This document shows, in pieces, positions 27,658 through 36,302 of a stretch of 64,000 bases of DNA. The notes below the pieces were generated by a model. It had not been told where the DNA came from. It did no database searches and saw nothing but the letters and a program-made list of their open reading frames with translations. This DNA is from Bacillus sp. UNC438CL73TsuS30 (GTDB lineage: Bacteria; Bacillota; Bacilli; Bacillales; Cytobacillaceae). The stretch is taken from assembly GCF_000482325.1 (NCBI RefSeq), contig NZ_KI535297.1, positions 62,001 to 126,000 of the forward strand. Direction: 5' to 3'. Within the stretch, counting starts at the first letter, position 1; every line of letters starts with the position of its first letter. The translations under genes were made by a program, and so were the position numbers.

Positions 27658-28098
27658 ATGCGGCGGATTTTATTCACCTTTGAAAATGGAGAAAAATTGC
27701 CGGCCCCCTTGCTAGAAAAGAAGGCCCCTTAAACGTGTGAAATCGTTTGGGAGGCCCTCCCCCTTTCTAGTTTGGTAAAGCACTCGAGATGGTCAGGCAG
27801 GGAAGTTAATTTTGAAATCAAGACAACCAACAAGCCTAAAAAAGAAAATCAAACGATCTCCACAAGTATTGGGGAAGTGATCTACTGGAGGGATTGGCCG
27901 GTGGATTCTGATCCGGAAGTATCGGAAGTACTCGCAATCTATTATGGGGCAGAGCATACACGCAGCAATAAAGGTGATGAACCCGTAAATGTATTTGCAC
28001 AAATTGATTATGATTGCCACGGACTTTTAGAGGCTGTAGGCGAACGAATTTGGTTAAATGGAACGGAAAAAGTTCGGATCGAGAGAATAGAAGACTGA
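27658..28098 (+). pseudogene. DUF3830-family gene interrupted by one in-frame TAA
   Basis: From ATG 27658 (GGAGGTGG upstream) one frame of 146 codons runs to the stop at 28098, broken only by TAA at 27730-27732 (codon 25). The two parts read MRRILFTFENGEK...KKAP and TCEIVWEALPLSS...HSRWSGREV. Together they give the continuous DUF3830 pattern: cyclophilin-like fold, APKTCExxWxALP, HARWSGREV, an EGxxIY-type strand, and the final GERIWxxGxExVxIER. Most family members have Lys at the broken codon, so AAA to TAA is the simplest change. DUF3830 genes commonly travel with hydantoinase/Asp-Glu racemase genes. It may be inactive, read through, restarted at TTG 27772, or a sequence error. Confidence 0.85.
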
Positions 28099-28146
28099 AA
28101 TTTTACAATATAAAAAATTTTATTTTTTTTACAAAATAATTACACC

Positions 28147-28178
28147 AATATCAAAATAAATATGGTAATATCAAAATA
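28147..28178. promoter_or_regulatory. Tandem 12-bp direct repeats upstream of the racemase gene
   Basis: AATATCAAAATA occurs at 28147-28158 and again at 28167-28178, exactly 20 bp apart (about two helical turns). They are centred about 65 bp before the start codon. This is a typical layout for a regulator bound on one DNA face. Confidence 0.45.
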
Positions 28179-28225
28179 GAAAGTTTGATAATTTAGAAAA
28201 TTTTTATAAGTAGGAGGTAGAAGCA

Positions 28226-28993
28226 ATGTCTAAGAAAATTTTATTTATTAATCCTCTGCATACCGAGGCCTTTGATGATGATTTTAGAAAACAATTTGCA
28301 CAGTATAAAAGTCCGGATACAGTGGTGGATGTCGTTTCTTTTGCTGGAGTAGGGCCGACCCATATTGAGTATAGCTGTTATGAAGCGATGGTGATTCCCG
28401 AGTTAATCAGGACAGTGAAAAAGGCGGAAGAGGATGGGTATGACGCTGCCATTATCGGTTGTTTCTATGACCCAGCATTAAGAGCCTGCCGTGAGGTAGC
28501 CGAAAAAATGGTCATAACCGGACCAGCAGAATCGGCTCTGCATATTGCTACCACGCTGGGAGAAAACTTTTCAATTGTCGTTGGACGCCGAAAGTGGATT
28601 CCAGAAATGAAAGAAAATGTTCATAAATATGGTTTTGGACATAAATTAGCTTCATTTAAGTCTCTTGAGTTAGGCGTTCATGACTTTCAAAAAGACCATG
28701 AAGAGACAATAAGAAGGATCAAAAAGGCTGCAAAGGAAGCAATCGAACAAGATGGTGCAGATGTAATTGTATTAGGATGTACTGGTGAGTATGGGTTGTT
28801 TGAAACCCTGCAGGAAGAGTTGGGTGTGCCAGTCATAGATGCAAGCTTGGCCCCATTTAAATATGCGGAATTTTTAGTAGAACTAAAACAAAGTTTGGCA
28901 TGGACACATAGTAAACTTGTCGGTTATCAGTCACCACCAGCTGACGAAGTAGAGGATTTTCAATTGTTTCAACAGGTTTCAATAAAAAATTAA
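28226..28993 (+). CDS. Asp/Glu/hydantoin racemase family protein
   Basis: 255-aa protein of the cofactor-independent racemase superfamily. The two catalytic cysteines are C79 (IIGCFYDPAL) and C185 (VLGCTGEYGL). The pattern is of the hydantoin racemase / Asp-Glu racemase type (HyuE-like), and maleate isomerase-like activity is an alternative. The start has TAGGAGGTAG upstream. It is followed 31 nt later by an MFS carrier. Racemisation of a hydantoin or amino acid fits between the HyuAB pairs. Confidence 0.87.
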   Translation: MSKKILFINPLHTEAFDDDFRKQFAQYKSPDTVVDVVSFAGVGPTHIEYSCYEAMVIPELIRTVKKAEEDGYDAAIIGCFYDPALRACREVAEKMVITGPAESALHIATTLGENFSIVVGRRKWIPEMKENVHKYGFGHKLASFKSLELGVHDFQKDHEETIRRIKKAAKEAIEQDGADVIVLGCTGEYGLFETLQEELGVPVIDASLAPFKYAEFLVELKQSLAWTHSKLVGYQSPPADEVEDFQLFQQVSIKN

Positions 28994-29024
28994 AATAATA
29001 AATTGTTCAGGGGAGAGTGTCCAA

Positions 29025-30371
29025 ATGGATGTATTGGCTTCTACTAAGACGAATGAAAAACCAGTTGAAGTAGGTTCTTTTTTTGAAGGCATGCCGTTTA
29101 CAAAAAAGCATAGGTTTGTAGGGTTCGCATTGTTTTTTGCTTTCGTGATTGAAGCTTGGGAAATGATGATCATTATTATGATTAGTGGTGCGATTGCTGC
29201 TGAATTCCATTTAACCCCTGTTCAAGTAGGTTCCCTTATTGGCGCAATTTTCCTAGGAATGATTCCAGGAACTTATATATGGGGAGCCATTGGAGATAAA
29301 ATCGGTCGTAAAAAAACGATTACCTACAGTTTACTTTGTTATGGAGTAGTGTCGCTTATCAGTGCGTTATCACCTAACTACGATACACTTTACGCATTAC
29401 GATTACTATCGGGTTTTGCATTAGGAGGAGTCCTCTCCTGTGTCTTCCCGTACTATGAAGAAATGCTTCCGGTAAAACAGCGTGGTAAAGCAGCGGTTTA
29501 TTTATCTGCAGGCTGGCCAATTGGTACATTAATTGCGCTGGGATTGACAAGTTTGCTAATGCAAATAGATGGGTTTTTAGGCGGATGGAGAGCGATATTA
29601 TTCATTAGTTCATTAGCAGGATTATGGGCCTTCGTGATTGCCAAAATTCCTGAGTCTCCGTATTGGCTGGCAGGCAAGGGGAGAGTAGAGGAAGCCAAAA
29701 AGGTTCTAAAGGAATTAAGTGAAGGTCAAACAAACATAAGTGATCAAACAGAATTGGTTGTTTATAAAGAGAAACAAGGAAGCTTTTTAGAAATTTTCAG
29801 AGGTAAGACGTTGAAAACGACTCTATTACAAACGATTGTCAATTTTGCTTTCTCGTTTGGATACTGGGGACTATACACATGGATACCGACTCTGCTGCAG
29901 CAAAAAGGTTTATCCATGGGACAAAGTATGGGATTTGTGGCATTATCTGCGGTTGCCCAGATTCCTGGATACCTCGTATCTGCACAGCTTACAAGTAGAT
30001 TTGGACGGAAAAAAGTCATGTTTGCATTTGTATTATTCGCAGCAATCTTTGGTTTTGCTTTTGCTTACTCTTCAAATCTGACGGAGCTTTATATCTTTAA
30101 CTTTGCCTTGGCATTCTTCAGTTTGGGTGCTTGGGGTGTTTGGAATACCTGGTTTGGTGAAATCTATCCAACAAATATTCGCGGTGTTGGTTACAGTTTT
30201 GGTGTCGCAGGACAGCGATGGGCCAATACCATTGCCCCATCTTTAATCGGATTTGTTATTGGGTTAGGATGGGTGTTTGGTGCAACAGTTTCCTTTATCC
30301 AAGTATTCATGGTTGTAACCCTGATAACGATTTTATTTATTCGGGAAACTGAAGGGGAAATATTGCACTGA
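29025..30371 (+). CDS. MFS transporter (sugar/aromatic-acid porter-like)
   Basis: 448-aa 12-helix carrier. The loop 2-3 motif is GDKIGRKKT and the mirrored loop 8-9 motif SRFGRKKV. PESPYWLAGKGRVEEA follows helix 6, as in the SP/MHS/AAHS-like families and NiaP-type carriers. It lies 31 nt behind the racemase and ends at a terminator, so it is the probable uptake system of the HyuAB-2/racemase unit. The substrate is unknown. Confidence 0.85.
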   Translation: MDVLASTKTNEKPVEVGSFFEGMPFTKKHRFVGFALFFAFVIEAWEMMIIIMISGAIAAEFHLTPVQVGSLIGAIFLGMIPGTYIWGAIGDKIGRKKTITYSLLCYGVVSLISALSPNYDTLYALRLLSGFALGGVLSCVFPYYEEMLPVKQRGKAAVYLSAGWPIGTLIALGLTSLLMQIDGFLGGWRAILFISSLAGLWAFVIAKIPESPYWLAGKGRVEEAKKVLKELSEGQTNISDQTELVVYKEKQGSFLEIFRGKTLKTTLLQTIVNFAFSFGYWGLYTWIPTLLQQKGLSMGQSMGFVALSAVAQIPGYLVSAQLTSRFGRKKVMFAFVLFAAIFGFAFAYSSNLTELYIFNFALAFFSLGAWGVWNTWFGEIYPTNIRGVGYSFGVAGQRWANTIAPSLIGFVIGLGWVFGATVSFIQVFMVVTLITILFIRETEGEILH

Positions 30372-30421
30372 TTTTTCAGAATAAAGGATATTTTTTTAAT
30401 ATTGTGCAACTTGAAAAAAAA

Positions 30422-30460
30422 CTTCACTCGGAATATCGATTCTTTCGAGTGAAGGTTTTA
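30422..30460 (+). terminator. Rho-independent terminator
   Basis: CTTCACTCG (30422-30430) pairs with CGAGTGAAG (30446-30454), followed by GTTTTATAAAA. Confidence 0.7.
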
Positions 30461-30525
30461 TAAAATAGTTTTAGCTTTAATGGAAATAAAGAAACCTTAG
30501 GTATACATAATGAGGAGGGTAACAG

Positions 30526-32124
30526 ATGTCAGAACAAATCAGGATTGGATTTGATGTCGGAGGAACATTTACCGATGGCGTATTAATGAAAGGAAAACAA
30601 GTAGTTTCGAAAACCAAGTCATTAACGACGGAAGATATTACGACAGGAATCATTAATGCATTAGATGTTTTATTAGAAAATAGCAATGTGGACCACTCAA
30701 AAATTGAAATGGTTTCTTTTGGGACTACACATACAACCAATGCCATTATTGAAAGGAGAAACCTTGATCGAGTTGGTGTGTTCCGCTTGGGTGCACCTGC
30801 CACCACCGCCATTCCACCAATGACAGGATGGCCAGCGGACTTAATAGCAGCTCTTGGAGGAAAGGAACATGTTCATATTATTCGCGGCGGTTCTGAATAT
30901 AACGGCAAGGATATTGTGCCGCTTGATGAAAAAGCCATCATGGGTGCAGCAAAAGCCATGAAGGGGAAGGTAGGCTCTGTTGTCATCACCGGTGTGTTCT
31001 CCCCAATCATTACAAAACACGAAGATCGAGCAGCGGAAATTGTAAGAGAGTACCTAGGAGAAGAAGTTTTCATTACCCAATCTCATAAAATTGCTTCTAT
31101 TTCATTGCTTGAGAGAGAGAACTCAACGATCTTGAACGCTTCCGTAAAAACGATTATGAAGCGGGCAGTAGAAGCATTTAAAACAGCTGTGAAAGATCGG
31201 AACATCAATGCGAAATTATTTGTCGTGCAAAATGATGGAAGTGTGATGAACGCTGACCATGCTATCGAATACCCTATCTTTACAGTAGCTTCCGGTCCCG
31301 CTGCTTCCGTAAGAGGCGCTGTATATCTTTCTGGAATCGAAAATGGTGCCGTTGTAGATGTGGGCGGAACTTCTACAGATGTTGCCTATATTGTAAATGG
31401 TTTTCCAAGAGAATCCTCCATTACCGTCAACATTGGTGGAGTGAAAACAAATGTACGCTGTCCTGACCTCTTATCCATTGCCCTTGGAGGGGGTACCATC
31501 ATTAAAACTCAGGGGGATAAAGTAGTTGGATTAGGCCCTGAAAGCGTTGGTTATAATTTGGTCAAGCTTGGCAAGTCATTTGGAGGCCCAATTTTAACGG
31601 TTCATGATATTGCAGTAGCCACGGGGCGTTTAAATAGTAAATTGGCTATTTTTGATACCGATTTTGTCACACATAAAGCAGCAATCGATGCGTTATCACC
31701 AGCCTTAGTTAGGGAAGCAAACGCAAGAATTAAAGAACGGGTTGAAATCGCCATTGATCAAATGAAAACGGAATCTGGCCTGATCCCTGCCATTTTTATC
31801 GGTGGAGGAGCCCTTGCTGTTCCGCAGCATAACATCGAAGGAACGACCGAAGTAATCCTGCCTAATCACTTTGAGGTTGGAGGAGCAGTTGGGACAACCA
31901 TTGCAGAAATTGGAGCGTCAGCAGAAATGGCCGTAGACCTGGCCGTCGAAAATCGCAATGATGCCATCGATCGCGTTGTTGCCCAGGCTAAGAAAAATGT
32001 ACAGATAGCTGGTGCCATCGCAGGTACCGAAGAAATTATTGATGTGGAAGAAATTCCATTCGCCTATATGCCAGGCAAAAAGCAAAAAGTCCGAGTACGC
32101 GTAAAAGGAAAAGTTTTTAGCTAA
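30526..32124 (+). CDS. Short HyuA-like hydantoinase/oxoprolinase protein (DUF917-associated type)
   Basis: 532-aa protein starting with the HyuA phosphate loop GFDVGGTFTDGV (D10) and containing SFGTTHTTNAIIERRN, SLLERENSTILNAS, VVQNDGSVM and VDVGGTSTDVAYI. It is about 150 residues shorter than the other three HyuA proteins and lacks their C-terminal domain. It has no HyuB beside it; its neighbours are DUF917 proteins. I know this short HyuA/DUF917 pairing from other genomes. The reaction is not established; ATP-dependent activation of a cyclic substrate is the inference. It has GAGGAGGG upstream. Confidence 0.82.
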   Translation: MSEQIRIGFDVGGTFTDGVLMKGKQVVSKTKSLTTEDITTGIINALDVLLENSNVDHSKIEMVSFGTTHTTNAIIERRNLDRVGVFRLGAPATTAIPPMTGWPADLIAALGGKEHVHIIRGGSEYNGKDIVPLDEKAIMGAAKAMKGKVGSVVITGVFSPIITKHEDRAAEIVREYLGEEVFITQSHKIASISLLERENSTILNASVKTIMKRAVEAFKTAVKDRNINAKLFVVQNDGSVMNADHAIEYPIFTVASGPAASVRGAVYLSGIENGAVVDVGGTSTDVAYIVNGFPRESSITVNIGGVKTNVRCPDLLSIALGGGTIIKTQGDKVVGLGPESVGYNLVKLGKSFGGPILTVHDIAVATGRLNSKLAIFDTDFVTHKAAIDALSPALVREANARIKERVEIAIDQMKTESGLIPAIFIGGGALAVPQHNIEGTTEVILPNHFEVGGAVGTTIAEIGASAEMAVDLAVENRNDAIDRVVAQAKKNVQIAGAIAGTEEIIDVEEIPFAYMPGKKQKVRVRVKGKVFS

Positions 32125-32144
32125 AGCAACAGAGGAGGGTAAAC

Positions 32145-33320
32145 ATGAGCGTATATGATATTTTAAAAGATTGGGATATTAGCAATTATCGCGTGATTGA
32201 TAAGAAGAGCATAGAAGAAATTACCCTGGGGGCATCGATCCTGGCAACCGGAGGAGGAGGAGATCCGGAAATCGGTTTGCTATGGGCCTATAAGGTATTG
32301 GATGAGGGAAAGGATATTGTTATGATTGATCCCCTTGATATTCCTGATGATATCTTAGTAGCCAGTCCGGCAACTTTAGGAGCAGCCCTTGTATTGACGG
32401 AGAAGCCACCAAATGAAGATGTTTTAAATAAGGCAGTCTCGACGTTGGAGATTTATATGGGCAAAAAGCTCGAAGCAACCATTCCTTTGGAATGCGGCGG
32501 GGTAAATTCAATCGTTGCTTATGCAGTGGCAGCAGAACTGGGGCTGCCTGTTATCGATGTTGATGGAATGAACCGCGCGTTTCCGGAATTGCAAATGACT
32601 TCATGGGCAACACAAGGTGTTCACGCATCGCCAACTGTGTCAACGGATGATCGTATGAACACAACGGTAATCGATACACAGGATGATGACTTAATGGCGG
32701 AGTCTATTGCTCGAAAGGTTGCCATGTCCTATGGAGGTATCTCATGGGTAGCCACATACGCGATGACAGGTGCAGACGTAAAAAGAACATCCATCTTGAA
32801 TTCTCAAAGTATTGCCTGGGATGTCGGCAAAGCAGTGATGGAAGCAAGAAAGAGCCATGGAGATCCTGTTAGGGGAATTCTGCAAAGTATTAAAAATACA
32901 AGAAATATTGAAGGATATCACGTATTCAATGGGAAAATCGTCGATATTCAAAGAGAATTTGGCGGGGAAATGACTAAAGGATTTTCACTTGGAAAAGTCA
33001 TTATGGAAGGCGTTGGGGACTATAAAGGTCAAATTGCAGAATTAGACTTTCAAAATGAATGGTTAAATTTAAGGGTTGATAACGAATTAAAATGTGTTAC
33101 CCCGGACCTGATTTCCATTGTAGATACTGAAACCGGAGAACCCATCCGTACAGATATTATGAAATACGGATATAGAGGATCAATCATTCTAATTTCGGCG
33201 CATGAACGGATGAAAACGGAAAAAGGACTTCAAACATTTGGTCCCCGCTATTTTGGTTATGACTTTGATTATGTTCCTGTTGAGAAATTAATGGCAAAAC
33301 AAGAGGTGGGAGTAAAATAA
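32145..33320 (+). CDS. DUF917 (S-methyl-thiohydantoin desulfurase-like) protein, copy 1
   Basis: 391-aa protein with the family signature ASILATGGGGDPEIGLLWAY near residues 30-50 and AGVNS-type loops such as LECGGVNSIVAYA. The C-terminal domain has MKYGYRGSIILISAHERMKT and FGYDFDYVP. The Pfam family formerly called DUF917 is now named for S-methyl-thiohydantoin desulfurase. Its stop overlaps the start of the 91-aa gene (TAATG). It probably works with the short HyuA just upstream. Confidence 0.85.
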   Translation: MSVYDILKDWDISNYRVIDKKSIEEITLGASILATGGGGDPEIGLLWAYKVLDEGKDIVMIDPLDIPDDILVASPATLGAALVLTEKPPNEDVLNKAVSTLEIYMGKKLEATIPLECGGVNSIVAYAVAAELGLPVIDVDGMNRAFPELQMTSWATQGVHASPTVSTDDRMNTTVIDTQDDDLMAESIARKVAMSYGGISWVATYAMTGADVKRTSILNSQSIAWDVGKAVMEARKSHGDPVRGILQSIKNTRNIEGYHVFNGKIVDIQREFGGEMTKGFSLGKVIMEGVGDYKGQIAELDFQNEWLNLRVDNELKCVTPDLISIVDTETGEPIRTDIMKYGYRGSIILISAHERMKTEKGLQTFGPRYFGYDFDYVPVEKLMAKQEVGVK

Positions 33321-33595
33321 TGGATACTCAATTGATTCAAGGAACACTAGAAGATCAAAATAGTAAGCTTGTGGTAAAAACCATTCTAAATCAGCCATTT
33401 ATCGAGAGAAAGGAATTGGCCGAACAAATAGAGTATTTGCCGGAGCAGATTGACGAAATTTGTCAACCGTTAATTGAAGCGATGGTGGTTCTTGAACTTG
33501 CAAGCCAAGCTACTTCCAATATCGAGTCTCGTGTCCCTCGAAAGGTTTATTTAATTAATCCTGAATTCGAAAATAGTATTAAAGATTTATTATAG
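33320..33595 (+). CDS. Unknown 91-aa protein coupled to DUF917
   Basis: The ATG overlaps the preceding DUF917 stop by 1 nt, so it is translated with it. The product is soluble and acidic, with helices and turns in the order MDTQLIQGTLEDQ, KTILNQPFIERKELAEQIEYLP, EQIDEICQPLIEAMVVLELA and SRVPRKVYLINPEFE. The pattern is compatible with a small winged helix-turn-helix, but no recognition-helix signature is convincing. I do not recognise the family. It could be a regulator or an accessory subunit. Confidence 0.7.
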   Translation: MDTQLIQGTLEDQNSKLVVKTILNQPFIERKELAEQIEYLPEQIDEICQPLIEAMVVLELASQATSNIESRVPRKVYLINPEFENSIKDLL

Positions 33596-33616
33596 AAACC
33601 AATGGTTTGAAAAAAT

Positions 33617-33690
33617 GCTGGTGAAGTCATCTATTTGTTGTTCGTCCTTTTAAGAATAACTATGATTGCTCACCAGCTTTTTAAAATAGA
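33617..33690 (+). terminator. Long-loop hairpin with T-run before the second M24 gene, possible attenuator
   Basis: GCTGGTGA (33617-33624) pairs with TCACCAGC (33670-33677), followed by TTTTTAAAA. The loop is 45 nt, so efficiency is doubtful. It ends about 25 nt before the next start codon. Confidence 0.35.
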
Positions 33691-33712
33691 TGAGCTGGAA
33701 CAGGTGAGAGAA

Positions 33713-34810
33713 GTGAAAATAAAAGATTTTACAGAGAGAATTGAAAGCTTGAGAAAGATCATGGAGGAAAAGCATCTTGACCTATGTCTTCTGTTTAACA
33801 GGGCTAATACCAGATATTTTACCGGATTACGAATGAACACGGCAGCATCTAGTATTTTAGCAGTTTCACAGAAAGATATAAAATACATTGTTGCAAGGCT
33901 GGATTTAATTCGTGCCGAGAGGGATTGCTGGATAAACAACATCAGTTCTTTCCCAGAGGATACTCCAGATTATTTAACGGTATTAAATGATTATTTTAAC
34001 CAATTTAATCATGTGAAAATAGGGATTGAGCTTGAGGAACTTAACTATAAAACGTACCAATACTTACAGAATAAGTTACCTAATGCCCAGTTCACCAACA
34101 TTGCACCTGACCTTGAACACTTGCGTATGATTAAAACGGACGAAGAAATTAAAATAATTCGCAAGTCCGCGAAAATTGCTGATAAAGCGATGCAAGAAGC
34201 CCTTAAAGCAGCAAAGCCAGGGATGAAGGAACATGAAATAACAGCTATTGCGCTATATGCGATGTTAAGGGAAGGTGCGGAAAACCCTTCATTTGAACCC
34301 TTTTTAGCCTCAGGAGAAAACAGCTGGCTTCCGCAACGATTTGCATCAGATAAATTATTAAAGCCTAAAGAATTAATGTTGCTGGATATGGGCGGGATCT
34401 ATCAAGGCTATTGTTCGGATATTACGCGAACGTTTTCAGTAGGGGATCCCACACTGGAACAAGAACGCTTATTTCATGAAGTATTAAAAATTCAGCAGGA
34501 CACGATCCGTTCTCTTCGCCCTGGCATCCGTGCCGGAGAGGTAGATTACATAGCAAGAAATAAGTTACAAGATTTGGGGTATGGGGAATACTTCCCGCAT
34601 TTAACAGGACATGGTTTAGGACTGGATATTCATGAAGGGCCCATTATTGATAAGGGAAGAAACGACCTTCTGGAAAAAAATATGGTACTTACGATTGAAC
34701 CAGGGGTTTATCTTCCGGGAGTCGGGGCAGTCAGGATTGAGGATATGGTCCTTATTACTGAAAATGGTTGTGAGGTATTAACCAAAACGGAGCGGAGTCT
34801 TTTCTATTAA
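33713..34810 (+). CDS. M24 metallopeptidase (Xaa-Pro type), copy 2
   Basis: 365-aa pita-bread peptidase with the ligand motifs LLDMGG, CSDITRT, TGHGLGLDIHEGP, IEPGVYLPG and RIEDMV all intact. I start at GTG 33713 because AGGTGAG lies upstream at good spacing. The frame extends further 5' to 33635, but that part overlaps the hairpin and lacks a site. It lies between two DUF917 genes, which ties peptide-bond or N-substituted amino acid cleavage to the HyuA/DUF917 pathway. Confidence 0.85.
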   Translation: MKIKDFTERIESLRKIMEEKHLDLCLLFNRANTRYFTGLRMNTAASSILAVSQKDIKYIVARLDLIRAERDCWINNISSFPEDTPDYLTVLNDYFNQFNHVKIGIELEELNYKTYQYLQNKLPNAQFTNIAPDLEHLRMIKTDEEIKIIRKSAKIADKAMQEALKAAKPGMKEHEITAIALYAMLREGAENPSFEPFLASGENSWLPQRFASDKLLKPKELMLLDMGGIYQGYCSDITRTFSVGDPTLEQERLFHEVLKIQQDTIRSLRPGIRAGEVDYIARNKLQDLGYGEYFPHLTGHGLGLDIHEGPIIDKGRNDLLEKNMVLTIEPGVYLPGVGAVRIEDMVLITENGCEVLTKTERSLFY

Positions 34811-34841
34811 AATTTTTTCAGTAGTGTTAGGAGGAACAAGG

Positions 34842-35975
34842 GTGAGCGTATACGATCTTTTAGAAAAATGGGGAGTCAGTGAATACACGACGTTAACAAG
34901 GCAGGATATCGACGATATTACTTTAGGAGCTTCCATTCTCGCAACCGGAGGGGGCGGCGATCCGGAAATTGGTCTGTTATGGGCCTATAACGTCCTAAAC
35001 AAAGGGAAAGAGATTGTGTTAATAAACCCGGATGATCTTCCTGATGATGCCATGATTGCGATGTGCGGGTGCTTAGGAGCACCAGTGGTTTTAACTGAAA
35101 AGACTCCAAATGGAAACGAATTGGATATTGCGTTTCAAAAGCTAAGTGAATATTTGCAACGTGATTTTGTTGGAGTCATCCCGCCAGAAGCTGGAGGAGT
35201 GAATACGACTGTGCCGATGGCGGTTGCAGGAGAGATGGGTCTGCCTGTTATTGACGGAGACGGAATGGGGAGAGCTTTTCCGGAACTGCAAATGACTTCC
35301 TTTCATATTGGTGGAGTTTCGGCCAGTCCCGTAGCCTCTATTAATGAAAAAGGATATGCAACTATCATTGATTCTGAAGACGCTTACATGGCGGAGAACA
35401 TCGTTCGGCAAACAGCTATGTCCTATGGTGGCATCAGCTGGATTGCAGGATATCCGATGACGGGAGAACAGATGAGGCAAACATGTATTCCGAATACAGT
35501 CAGCTTGACACTGGAATTGGGAAGAAAAGTAAGGGAAGCAAGAAATCTGCATCATGATTCGATTGAAGTAGTAGAGAAGGTAACTGGCGGCTGGAGTGCT
35601 TTTAAAGGGAAAATTGTCGATATTAATAGAGACTTTGGCGCGGAAAGTACGAAAGGTTTTTCCATGGGGCAAATTGTGATGGAAGGCATTGGAAGCTATA
35701 AAGGGTGTACTGCTGTTATTGACTTTCAAAATGAATGGCTGAAGCTGACGATTGATGATGAATTGGTGTGCTTACCACCAGATCTTATTACTATACTAGA
35801 CTCTGAAACTGCAGAACCAATCCGAACCGATATTGTGAAGTATGGATATCGGGGATCGATTGTTGTTATTCCTGCACATGAGAGAATGAAGACGGAAAAA
35901 GCGATCGAAGTTTGCGGCCCGCGTGCCTTTGGTTATGATTTGGATTTTGTCCCTTTGGAAAAAAATCGAGTTTAA
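34842..35975 (+). CDS. DUF917 (S-methyl-thiohydantoin desulfurase-like) protein, copy 2
   Basis: 377-aa paralogue of copy 1. GASILATGGGGDPEIGLLWAYNVL, PEAGGVNTTVPMAVAGEMG and KYGYRGSIVVIPAHERMKTEK (parts of longer conserved blocks) match almost position for position. The start is GTG 34842 (VSVYDLLEKW), after AGGAGGAAC. It aligns with the MSVYDILKDW start of copy 1, which settles the choice. Having two copies in one operon suggests a heteromer or two related substrates. Confidence 0.85.
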   Translation: MSVYDLLEKWGVSEYTTLTRQDIDDITLGASILATGGGGDPEIGLLWAYNVLNKGKEIVLINPDDLPDDAMIAMCGCLGAPVVLTEKTPNGNELDIAFQKLSEYLQRDFVGVIPPEAGGVNTTVPMAVAGEMGLPVIDGDGMGRAFPELQMTSFHIGGVSASPVASINEKGYATIIDSEDAYMAENIVRQTAMSYGGISWIAGYPMTGEQMRQTCIPNTVSLTLELGRKVREARNLHHDSIEVVEKVTGGWSAFKGKIVDINRDFGAESTKGFSMGQIVMEGIGSYKGCTAVIDFQNEWLKLTIDDELVCLPPDLITILDSETAEPIRTDIVKYGYRGSIVVIPAHERMKTEKAIEVCGPRAFGYDLDFVPLEKNRV

Positions 35976-36302
35976 AAGTTTAGCTATTAAAATGTGTGAG
36001 CTACTAAAGTATTCCATTAGGGAGGTGAGGAAGAAAAAAATTGTTATTAGGTAGAAAGCGTTATGGTTACAAGTTTTTTAGATTGTTCTTACAAATCCAG
36101 CCTAGATGAACTTCTATGTAAAGAATCTGTACTTTGAATTCAATGAAAACGAAACAGATTTTTATCGAAAACAATGGAAGGGAAGAGGGTTAATGGATTT
36201 AAACATAATAGCATATACAAAATCTATTCATTCCCTCAAGTTTCATTGCTATTAACAATGTTTAAACATGATTTTAGTAGAAGAAACAGGAGGGATTAGA
36301 AT
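35976..36302. other. Intergenic region, 327 bp
   Basis: No gene-like frame is visible. AGAAAGCGTTATGG (from about 36053) is a poor cre-like match. The only clear signal is the CAGGAGGG ribosome site at the right end for HyuA copy 3. It probably holds the promoter of that unit. Confidence 0.4.

Noticed and set aside
36053..36066. cre-like AGAAAGCGTTATGG before HyuA copy 3
   Set aside because: Only 11 of 14 positions fit and the right half is wrong.
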